A stretch of DNA of 42,012 nucleotides from Neobacillus niacini. Its GTDB lineage: Bacteria; Bacillota; Bacilli; Bacillales; Cytobacillaceae. The stretch covers positions 1-42,012 of the forward strand of contig NZ_JACWFG010000017.1 of NCBI RefSeq assembly GCF_019749295.1, in the 5' to 3' direction. This document shows positions 33,961-41,060 of this stretch, piece after piece. The stretch's first letter is position 1; the number at the start of each line of letters is the position of its first letter. The position numbers and the translations under genes were made by a program. The notes below the pieces were generated by a model that did no database searches, was not told the DNA's origin, and saw only the letters and a program-made list of their open reading frames with translations.

Positions 33961-35055
33961 TTAGGATAGTACCAAATGCACTTCTTCAAATCCTTGTGTT
34001 TTCTTGAATTTCATTTGGTAATTAAAATTTGTTAAGGCATCCGAAGGATCTAGATTGGAAAGGTTTAATGTATTGAGCGTCATTCTATCGTATTTAACTG
34101 AGAGGATCGCTGCTCTTTCCTGATAACCCGTCGCTGTATTTAATTTGTCTTCGTACGCATGAACAAATACAAGGGAAACGGGGAGTAATGCAAACATGTC
34201 TCTCGCTATTCGCAATGCACAGCTGCTTACATAATCTTGGTATAGATCATAATAGGCTGTTTTAGAAAGATTCTTTTCAGATAGTTTTCCGGTCTTTGTT
34301 AGCGATAATGCCTTTTCGGGAACAACATTTTGAGCATTAACATCAAAGGAAACATGGATGACATTTGGATCATCGGTACCGAATTCGAAACCACTTCCAA
34401 ACCCCACTAAATCATCAAGAGGATCAAATTCCTGGATTACCTCAAAGTAGGCATCTATATCTCGATTTAGTATTCTTCCAGCGATTGTGTGCATATAATT
34501 CCAATCGTTTAACAATTCCTGGTCCTGTAGTTTGGCTTTTTCAATTTCCTGATAAAGCTCCTGCATTTTTGTTTCATCTTTGTTTAATAAACGGTCAAAA
34601 AATCCCGGGCGGTAGGATTGTTGTTTCTGTCTTGCTGCGATTGTGTTCGGACCTTCTTGCCCTGGTTGGAAGGGAGGAGAGCGGCGGAAAACCTCCTGCC
34701 AATCAACAGGTTCATCACATTCATGGTGAATGGACCGTATTTGGTCAAGTTTGTTTTCATAAAGCTCTACCTGAAAACGTGCATACTCCAACTCTTCCAT
34801 TTTTCTCTGTTCTCTTTGAATGCGTGCTAACTCATTTCTCCGTTGGTAGGCAGGGGTCTTATTGGACTTTGATTTAGATGAACTTGTATAATATAGTCCT
34901 GAACCAGGAATCCCAACTGTCGTCGTCCGCCTGCCGCTGCTGTTTACAGAGTATCTTAGACCATTGCCGCCAACACTAAGCCCAACACCTTTTTTTCCAA
35001 CATTCACTCTTACACCAGGCGCTATTTTAAAGCTCTTACGAAAATTCAAACCCAT
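33961..35055 (-). CDS. DUF4236-domain protein, 364 aa
   Basis: The N-terminal 60 residues (MGLNFRKSFK, VNVGKKGVGLSVG, TTTVGIPGSGLYY) are the DUF4236 domain, a short glycine-rich beta structure found in many bacterial proteins of unknown role. After a Ser/Lys linker comes a charged helical stretch (about 75-115) and then about 250 residues I cannot assign (with FDPLDDLVGFGSGFEFG and HVSFDVNAQ). No signal peptide. ATG 35055 is preceded by GGGGGA; 35076 would add seven residues. It is preceded by the long 20-bp repeat array (35116-35445), which sits where its promoter should be. Confidence 0.85.
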   Translation of the reverse strand: MGLNFRKSFKIAPGVRVNVGKKGVGLSVGGNGLRYSVNSSGRRTTTVGIPGSGLYYTSSSKSKSNKTPAYQRRNELARIQREQRKMEELEYARFQVELYENKLDQIRSIHHECDEPVDWQEVFRRSPPFQPGQEGPNTIAARQKQQSYRPGFFDRLLNKDETKMQELYQEIEKAKLQDQELLNDWNYMHTIAGRILNRDIDAYFEVIQEFDPLDDLVGFGSGFEFGTDDPNVIHVSFDVNAQNVVPEKALSLTKTGKLSEKNLSKTAYYDLYQDYVSSCALRIARDMFALLPVSLVFVHAYEDKLNTATGYQERAAILSVKYDRMTLNTLNLSNLDPSDALTNFNYQMKFKKTQGFEEVHLVLS

Positions 35056-35115
35056 GCTGATTCCCCCTACAAGCATTTTATCTACTAAAAGTATGTCACT
35101 TTAGGTCGATATAAT

Positions 35116-35445
35116 ACTGGCGCATATCCAGCTTACTGGCGCATAACCAAATTTACTCTCGGATAACCGAATTTACTCTCGGATAGCTCAATTTACTCTC
35201 GGATAACCGAATTTACTCTCGGATAGCTCAATTTACTCTCGGATAACCGAATTTACTCTCGGATAGCTCAATTTACTCTCGGATGCCTGAATTTACTCTC
35301 GGATGCATGAATTTACTCTCGGATGCATGAATTTACTCTCGGATGCATGAATTTACTCTCGGATGCATGAATTTATTCTCGGATGCATGAATTTACTCTC
35401 GGATGCCTCAATTTACTCTCGGATACCCGAATTTACTCTCGGATC
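35116..35445. repeat. Array of about 16 tandem 20-bp repeats
   Basis: The unit is ATTTACTCTCGGATNNNNNA with a constant 14-bp part and a variable 6-bp part. The left end is degenerate (ACTGGCGCATAACCAAATTT). Then units alternate AACCGA / AGCTCA as 40-bp dimers (35165-35280). After that the GCATGA type dominates (35281-35400), and CCTCA and ACCCGA types end the array. One unit has ATTTATTCTC. No spacers, so it is not CRISPR. With 20 bp the reading phase shifts, so it is not coding. Confidence 0.95.
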
Positions 35446-35490
35446 ACGCTTATCCACTATTTCATCCAAAGATATCCAATACATTTTTTA

Positions 35491-35523
35491 TAAAAAAGAA
35501 ACCTATTTCAATTAGAAATAGGC
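35491..35523 (-). terminator. Terminator of the LysM-M14 peptidase gene
   Basis: On the minus strand CCTATTTC and GAAATAGG form the stem, followed by TTTCTTTTTTAT. Confidence 0.82.
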
Positions 35524-35533
35524 AAATTACAGT

Positions 35534-36724
35534 TTACATATACAAACCAGCAAGAACGATTCCAAGCGTCTCTTCATAAATCTCGTCAAATTGGGTGAGA
35601 GGGAGGGGATTGGTTCCTTGACCGAGCTCGACAGTAAATCCAGGCCGACGCCAATCTTGGATGAACCAGTCCTTATACCCTGCATAGCTTTCAATCGTCT
35701 TAACAGGCTGATATCCGCTAACTCTTGCAAACTCATTAACAAGAACTTCAGATTCTGGCGGCTCTAAGTTTTCAAACCCCCAATAGATAACCTCACCCTG
35801 AGTATGAAAGGCCAGCACTCGAGCAAAATCACGTCTTTTTGTTAAATCTGCCATTGCAACCGCTTCAGGTTCAGATAAAGGATGTTCACCTACATAATCT
35901 CGTGGTCCAGGCTGACCAGGATTCCTTGCTTTTTCTAATTCCCAGCGAGCGGGGAATTGGTCATTTAAATCGACACCTCTAATATTTGCCTTCCAGCCAG
36001 AAAAATCAGTACTGCCACGATTAAGTTCTAATACTCTATTTCTCCACGTTTCATTTTCAGGCGGGCCGTTCAAAACGAGACTTACACCATCTGGATTGAC
36101 CATTGGTACAAGTGAGAGCAGCGTTTGTTGGTATAAAGGAGATGTAGATAATCCACGAATAAAGCTGCCATTCGTAAGAGATAAACAATAATCATTCAAA
36201 AATGTCATTAAGATAGGTGTAGTAATCCATTCGTTCGCATGGAAAGAGGCATTATAATGAACTCTCTTCCCGCCAGTTCCAATTAAAACTTCAGGGATCC
36301 GATTACCCAATACGGAGTTCCCCGTATTCGTCACACGCAGAAATGGATAAACACTTTGCAATCGTGCTATATCGCTCATCATACGACTAAAATCATAATG
36401 CTGCTTACCCTGCACTAGTCTCCAGGTAATCCGTAAAGGAACGCGAATATTCTGCCCAACTTGAAGAGAATTTGGATTTACATTTGGGTTGGCAAGCAGC
36501 AGTGCATCGAGTGAAAGATTACGACCTTGTGCAATACTCCAAAAAGAATCCCCACGTCTGATTTGATAATTTTGCGCAACAAAACCAGGAATCCGAACCC
36601 GCTGACCTGCGGCGAGCTGGCTTGGCTGAATATCACGATTAGAATCAATAATAAGCTGTAAATTAATTTTGTACAGTTGACTGAAATACCATAATGAATC
36701 ACCTTGCCTAACAAAGATGTCCAT
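35534..36724 (-). CDS. LysM-LysM-M14 zinc carboxypeptidase (gamma-D-glutamyl-diamino acid peptidase-like)
   Basis: 396-residue peptidoglycan peptidase. Two LysM domains (about 1-46, VRQGDSLWYFSQLY; 50-97, IRRGDSFWSIAQ) bind glycan. An M14 domain follows (about 105-390) with zinc ligands in SFHANEW (HxxE) and AFHTQGE, and catalytic Glu in FTVELGQG. This is the layout of the endopeptidase I described in Bacillus sphaericus (cuts gamma-D-Glu-diamino-acid bonds) and of B. subtilis YqgT. No signal peptide is seen, which fits a sporulation or mother-cell role. ATG 36724 has AGGAGG upstream. It neighbours the coat cluster but has separate terminators on both sides. Confidence 0.93.
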   Translation of the reverse strand: MDIFVRQGDSLWYFSQLYKINLQLIIDSNRDIQPSQLAAGQRVRIPGFVAQNYQIRRGDSFWSIAQGRNLSLDALLLANPNVNPNSLQVGQNIRVPLRITWRLVQGKQHYDFSRMMSDIARLQSVYPFLRVTNTGNSVLGNRIPEVLIGTGGKRVHYNASFHANEWITTPILMTFLNDYCLSLTNGSFIRGLSTSPLYQQTLLSLVPMVNPDGVSLVLNGPPENETWRNRVLELNRGSTDFSGWKANIRGVDLNDQFPARWELEKARNPGQPGPRDYVGEHPLSEPEAVAMADLTKRRDFARVLAFHTQGEVIYWGFENLEPPESEVLVNEFARVSGYQPVKTIESYAGYKDWFIQDWRRPGFTVELGQGTNPLPLTQFDEIYEETLGIVLAGLYM

Positions 36725-36819
36725 GTAATCCTCCTGAAGGTGAAAAATTGTATTACTAAAAATGTATGCAGCAAAGTCGAGCTTTTATGTAAGTTTAATA
36801 AAATTGCATACTCGCGATA

Positions 36820-36846
36820 AATAAAAGAGTGCCCATTAGACACTCT
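36820..36846 (-). terminator. Terminator of the 36902-37573 gene
   Basis: On the minus strand AGAGTG and CACTCT form a 6-bp stem with a 9-nt loop, followed by TTTTATTTAT. Confidence 0.65.
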
Positions 36847-36901
36847 GTGATAGTTTTATGGAGCACCAGGCTATATGTGTCGAACAGAGCTAACCTTACA
36901 T

Positions 36902-37573
36902 TTACGCCATATGAACCGTTTTAATATGTTGAAGATTTATATATACGGGGTCACCTTTAGCACTTATCAATTCTACAAAATTATTTTTGATTCCCATTAT
37001 CTTCCCCATAGAATTCTCATTTTCCCCAATATTAAACACAGTCAAAGTTCCATTTAATTTTTCAATTTGAACTTCAAAGGATCTTGCAAATGTGATATTA
37101 GATGGATTAACTGGTAAACTAGCGTTACTTAACCCGTATGGACGCTGGTTGTTTGTATAAGGAATTAACCATTTTAAGTGGTTTAGGGAGATAAACATTG
37201 TTTTATAAATAGGGGAGTAGAAAACAAAATAATTATTCATAATGCTGATAATGTAACCATGTAAAGCTTGTTTACTGGTAACGTATATTTCCGTGAAAAT
37301 ACCCTTTGCCGCTGTAAGGGTTTTTCGAAGTGAAATTTCTTCATTTGGGTTAAAGATAGGAGATTGGTCGTCTGATAGAGTAATGATTTCATCAATTTCC
37401 TCTTGTTTTGGAAACTTCCAATTTTGAACATGAACAGTAGGGATGTATAAATAATCATAACCATTGTAGATAACCCATAAATCACTGCCAATATCAATTA
37501 AGATTCCGTTGATAGCCTTATTTCCGGAGATTTCAAGTTTTATATAGGTACCAATATGGTCTTTTATCTTCAT
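36902..37573 (-). CDS. CotB-like barrel-repeat spore protein, three repeats, no tail
   Basis: 223 residues with three copies of a small beta-barrel-like repeat (about 5-50, 92-137 and 175-221). Each has a form like G-x-x-x-x-V/I-x-x-(13)-Y-I-P-x-x-H-x-x-x (first YIPTVHVQNW, second FISLNHLKWL, last YINLQHIKTV). This is the repeat of CotB and related Bacillus coat proteins. It has no Ser/Lys-rich tail, unlike B. subtilis CotB. ATG 37573 has AAAGGATG upstream. It is probably a spore-surface protein; the order with CotH and CotG-like genes supports this. RGGPES motifs are missing here, so it is the most diverged of the three. Confidence 0.72.
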   Translation of the reverse strand: MKIKDHIGTYIKLEISGNKAINGILIDIGSDLWVIYNGYDYLYIPTVHVQNWKFPKQEEIDEIITLSDDQSPIFNPNEEISLRKTLTAAKGIFTEIYVTSKQALHGYIISIMNNYFVFYSPIYKTMFISLNHLKWLIPYTNNQRPYGLSNASLPVNPSNITFARSFEVQIEKLNGTLTVFNIGENENSMGKIMGIKNNFVELISAKGDPVYINLQHIKTVHMA

Positions 37574-37600
37574 TTTATCACATCCTTTCTACTAAACTGA

Positions 37601-37670
37601 TTTTACAATAAGAGAGGGCCTACAATAGTGTAAACTACTAAACTTGAATGCCCTTCTCTTTATTGTAAAA
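37601..37670. repeat. 70-bp inverted repeat between two CotB-like genes
   Basis: TTTTACAATAAGAGAGGGC (37601-37619) and its near-complement GCCCTTCTCTTTATTGTAAAA (37650-37670, two extra bases) flank 30 nt. It has no T-run, so it is not an ordinary terminator. Confidence 0.8.
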
Positions 37671-37745
37671 TTTAATATGGTTTCTCGGCACAGGAAAAGT
37701 GTATATTAGATTAAGGGTAAGCATCTGCTGCCATTAGTGGGAGGG

Positions 37746-38981
37746 TTAAATGCGTCTTTGTGAATTATTGCGATTTGGCCATCCCGAGAAGATGGATCTA
37801 CGGTCAAACTCACGCATTGCTGGTTCACCAGAAAATCGAGAAGCCCCAACTTCCTGCGCCTTAGGTTTTTTATCCACTTTTTGACTTTCAACATTGTTTC
37901 TTTTTGACTTTTCCACTTTAGCAATTGGATTTGTATCAATCGTTTCTTTGACTTTTTTTACTCTATTTACTAACTCCTGTGTAGAATTTGGAGCAGCTTC
38001 TTTTTTCAGTGTTGGAACCGTTTTGATTTTATCCTGTATAAGCTGTTTAACTTGTGCTTTTTTCTCCGCTGTGGAGCTGGAACCTGTTGGCTTTTGAATA
38101 CTTTCTTTATCATGCTTAACGATATTCTGAACAACAACTTCAGCTTTTTGTTTTTTTACATTTTCTTGAGATGATTGTGGAATTTCTGTTTTAGTCCATT
38201 TACCTTCATTTTGACCGGTTTGTTTTACATTCACATTCTGCTGATTGTTTTCAACGAGAGTGGTTTGTTTTTTCTCTACTTTTGGAGATTTCATTTCATT
38301 GTTAATCTTTGAGCTTGGTAGTGAGGTTTTGATAGGTTCGGCCAATACCTTTTTCTCACTTTCACTTTGATTTACAACTACTTTTGGAGAAACTACAGCA
38401 TCATTTTCAACATTATTTACTACCAGCTGCTGAACGTTCTTTTCTACTTTATCTGATTTCATGAAAACCTGAGTTTCCACATAATTATCGTCCTTTTCTT
38501 CACTCTTACTGTCGGACACAACTGCTTCACTTTCATTTTTTGTTTCTTCTTCCTTTTCTTCTTTCCTATATCCTTTTAAAATATTGGAAATGTGAGAAAT
38601 TTTAATTAGAATCCGATCTTCGCCATTTATTAACGTTACAAAGTCCGTATCAACAATACTTAGAACACCGCTAAAGGATTGTTTATTTAAGCACAAAATA
38701 GATACCCATGAATTCTTTAATGAGCTTAATAAGTCCGCTAAACTCTGAGTTTTCACAAATTCCGCGGTAATTTCCTCACCTTTAAATTGCTTCGTATTTT
38801 TCGTAATTGCCTGAATTTTATCTATACTATAGTAATAGACGTATTTATTTTCGTCTTCAAGGATAATATGATCAGACTCTACGCCCATTAGTTTACCTTT
38901 TATAATTTCTTCACCAACATATAGATTTACATTGTAGCCCTTTAGTAAATCCACAGTTGATGAAAAATTATCAGATCCCAT
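37746..38981 (-). CDS. CotB-like spore coat protein with long low-complexity tail
   Basis: 411 residues. Two barrel-like repeats at about 12-60 and 92-137 (VYYYSIDKIQAI, then ILIKISHISNIL). From residue 140 to about 385 comes a low-complexity tail rich in Lys, Glu, Val, Gln and Ser, without periodic repeats. The last 25 residues are distinct and basic (REFDRRSIFSGWPNR). B. subtilis CotB has the same plan but with a Ser-Lys-Arg tail. ATG 38981 follows AAGGAGGAAC. The repeats lack the RGGPES element of the next gene. It lies 63 bp downstream of the 39045-39590 gene; joint transcription is likely. Confidence 0.82.
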   Translation of the reverse strand: MGSDNFSSTVDLLKGYNVNLYVGEEIIKGKLMGVESDHIILEDENKYVYYYSIDKIQAITKNTKQFKGEEITAEFVKTQSLADLLSSLKNSWVSILCLNKQSFSGVLSIVDTDFVTLINGEDRILIKISHISNILKGYRKEEKEEETKNESEAVVSDSKSEEKDDNYVETQVFMKSDKVEKNVQQLVVNNVENDAVVSPKVVVNQSESEKKVLAEPIKTSLPSSKINNEMKSPKVEKKQTTLVENNQQNVNVKQTGQNEGKWTKTEIPQSSQENVKKQKAEVVVQNIVKHDKESIQKPTGSSSTAEKKAQVKQLIQDKIKTVPTLKKEAAPNSTQELVNRVKKVKETIDTNPIAKVEKSKRNNVESQKVDKKPKAQEVGASRFSGEPAMREFDRRSIFSGWPNRNNSQRRI

Positions 38982-39005
38982 TCAATGTTCCTCCTTAGGG
39001 TAAAT

Positions 39006-39033
39006 TTGTCGCTCCTCTATGGAGAAGCGACAA
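39006..39033 (-). other. Intercistronic hairpin between CotB-like genes
   Basis: TTGTCGCTCCTC (39006-39017) and GAGAAGCGACAA (39022-39033), a 12-bp stem with one mismatch. The T-run is on the plus-strand side only. It lies just before the ribosome site of the 37746-38981 gene, so an mRNA-stability or processing role is possible. Confidence 0.5.
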
Positions 39034-39044
39034 GGTTTTTATTT

Positions 39045-39590
39045 TCATTGTCTTACTTGTGAATTTTCTGCACGTACAACTCTTTGTCTTACCACTTGTT
39101 TTTCTGTTTGAGACATTGTATTCTCTTCTTTACCTTGATCTTTATTTTCTTCTTGTTTTTCACTTTCGACTTTTAATCCGTAACTAATATTTCGAATATG
39201 CCACATTGATACGCGGACAACTTCTTCTTTACTAATTAAGGATACAAAGTCTTTATTAATTTCACTAATAACACCTTCGAGTTTTTCAGGGCCTCCACGG
39301 TTAATTCTTACCCATTGGAATTTTAAGCTATCTAAGAGCCCTTGGAAACTTGAAGCACTTTTAAATTCAAAATTCTCAGGAACCTCGATTCCTAAATCCA
39401 TTGTGTCCTTTGAATTTTCTGTTACGCTTTTGACATGGTGCGTATTGTAATAAATCACACCATCATCTTTAGTCAAAAGTACTAGATGGTCATCAAGAAC
39501 CGCCATTAATCTTCCAATTCTTGATTCTGGTCCTCCTCTATCAACCTTGATCGTCTTCCCCACTAAAGACTTCCACATGTCGTTATTCAC
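39045..39590 (-). CDS. cotB: CotB-type spore coat protein, short form
   Basis: 181 residues. Two barrel-like repeats: about 9-56 and 88-136, each with the CotB hallmark RGGPES / RGGPEK, then strand pairs and a closing YYNTHHVKSV or VSMWHIRNIS. This is the same repeat as B. subtilis CotB, which has three plus a long Ser-rich tail. Here the tail is only about 45 residues of Glu/Gln/Lys (KQEENKDQGKEE) with no serine repeats. GTG 39590 has AAAGGAGG 9 nt upstream. It is next to cotH, as in B. subtilis. Role: outer-coat surface protein; phosphorylation by CotH is likely for the family but not for this shortened tail. Confidence 0.86.
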   Translation of the reverse strand: MNNDMWKSLVGKTIKVDRGGPESRIGRLMAVLDDHLVLLTKDDGVIYYNTHHVKSVTENSKDTMDLGIEVPENFEFKSASSFQGLLDSLKFQWVRINRGGPEKLEGVISEINKDFVSLISKEEVVRVSMWHIRNISYGLKVESEKQEENKDQGKEENTMSQTEKQVVRQRVVRAENSQVRQ

Positions 39591-39703
39591 AATATTTATC
39601 CTCCTTTAAATAAATAAATAAACTTTTACACTGCATTTATATGTGTCATGGTGTGATGTTGTACTAAACGACGAGCCTTTTTTCTTACCTTTTTGTAAAA
39701 ATA

Positions 39704-39736
39704 GGCAAAAAAAGATGTATATGGAATCCATATACA
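39704..39736 (-). terminator. cotH terminator
   Basis: On the minus strand TGTATATGG and CCATATACA form a 9-bp stem with a 3-nt loop, followed by TCTTTTTTTG, 10 nt after the cotH stop. Confidence 0.85.
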
Positions 39737-39745
39737 GGAAAAGGG

Positions 39746-40813
39746 TCATAGTGAGTCCAATTCATTATTTAAATACCCATTTCTGTTCTTAATAAAGTTT
39801 AGAATGATCTCTATTTCTTTATCAAAATATTTATCGTCCATTTTTAAATAGGGATCTGTCTTAATAAAAGGCTTTATTGTTTGAAATTGCTGCTCAATAA
39901 TAGGTTTTAATGTATCAAGACAAAAGTGATTTTTTAGGACGGAGGACAGGATTTCCTTGTATTTTCTCTTATATGGGTGAATATGGAGAAGTCTTCCAGT
40001 TAAGGTATTGTATCCGCTAATTGGGATAAAATCGTAATCAAGTATCCTGCCGTGCAGATCTCTTCCCCAGGTTCCATCATAATCCCAAGGTGTTATTTCA
40101 AAGAGGTTTGTTGCGGTGTTTAAATATAGAGCATAGTTATGGATAAAACCATCAAAATTCTGAGTACAAACTACACCAGCCAGCCATTTTAGGTATTTAT
40201 CAATATTTAGGACCTTACCAATTTCTTTTTCAAACTCGTTATTTGGAAAAGTATTTATCATTTCTATAAAGTCTTCTAATAAGGAAAGGTCTTTTTGCTC
40301 TCCATATTTTATCGTGTAACCCTCATCTAAACTGGATTTAAGTTCGTTTTCTGGAGAGAGTAATGAGAAGTTTGCGAAGTAATTAGTGGCATAAATGATT
40401 GGCCCCTCGGGAAGATTCCTTTTTTTCAAAAGATGCTGGTCAAAAGACTCCAATTCTAAATAAATTCCTTTGCAGAAACCATTTATATAAAGAAGGATGT
40501 GCTTAGAGTGTGGAGAAATGACTCCAATACGATCAAAAAAATCAAGAGACAGCTTGTTGCGGCTCAGTGAAATGTCTTCGTATTCTGCATTAAGATGTAT
40601 TTCGTGTGCACCATCAACAAGATAAGGATTTTGAAAAATGATATTATAGGATTTTTTCTTCTTCTTTCTAATGACATTTCCCCGGTAGGTTAGACCAATT
40701 TTGTATTGATTTTCACCTATTTTTAAAACTGCGGGGACATGTTCATCCTGCCAAATATCATCTTCCAGCTTTTTGAGCCATTTGGGATTAATGAAGATTT
40801 CGTATTTTAACAC
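39746..40813 (-). CDS. cotH: Spore coat protein kinase CotH
   Basis: 355 residues, close to B. subtilis CotH (362), an atypical secretory-type Ser/Thr kinase that phosphorylates CotB and CotG and is needed for outer-coat assembly. Segments identical or near-identical to CotH include AEYEDISLSRNKLSLDFF, GIYLELESFDQ, DKYLKWLAG and HNYALY. Catalytic Asp residues are Asp221 (NFDGFIHN) and Asp244 in WDYDGTWGRD, which match the positions known in the family (Asp228 and Asp251). The start is GTG 40813, 8 nt after AGGAG; the ATG at 40831 has no site. It diverges from the CotG-like gene, and its terminator separates it from the cotB-like genes. Confidence 0.95.
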   Translation of the reverse strand: MLKYEIFINPKWLKKLEDDIWQDEHVPAVLKIGENQYKIGLTYRGNVIRKKKKKSYNIIFQNPYLVDGAHEIHLNAEYEDISLSRNKLSLDFFDRIGVISPHSKHILLYINGFCKGIYLELESFDQHLLKKRNLPEGPIIYATNYFANFSLLSPENELKSSLDEGYTIKYGEQKDLSLLEDFIEMINTFPNNEFEKEIGKVLNIDKYLKWLAGVVCTQNFDGFIHNYALYLNTATNLFEITPWDYDGTWGRDLHGRILDYDFIPISGYNTLTGRLLHIHPYKRKYKEILSSVLKNHFCLDTLKPIIEQQFQTIKPFIKTDPYLKMDDKYFDKEIEIILNFIKNRNGYLNNELDSL

Positions 40814-40854
40814 GTAAATACTCCTATACATACATTTTTTCTAGATAGTATGCA

Positions 40855-41016
40855 TCACCCTGGTTGAATGTGCAACTATTCACCCCTGGTTGAATGTGCA
40901 GTACAAACATCTACCTTTTTGATATAGGACAAATGTGAATGTGCAAATAATTTAGGAATGAATTTAAAAAAATAAATGTTTGTCTATATCAAGTACCACT
41001 TTATTACCATAAATTA
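40855..41016. promoter_or_regulatory. cotH / cotG-like divergent control region with direct repeats
   Basis: CCCTGGTTGAATGTGCA occurs at 40858-40874 and again at 40884-40900 (26 bp apart), and GAATGTGCA a third time at 40937-40945. CATAAATTA (41008-41016) matches the sigma-K -10 (CATAnnnTA) 45 nt before the CotG-like start; the -35 is weak. A near-match CATACTATC for cotH is found on the minus strand near 40845-40855. Confidence 0.5.
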
Positions 41017-41060
41017 GAAAGTGAAAAGAATATATTTATGGAAAGTGGTGGAAAACCCAG

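Noticed and set aside
35116..35445. CRISPR array
   Set aside because: The 20-bp units follow each other without spacers and there are no cas genes; it is a plain tandem repeat.
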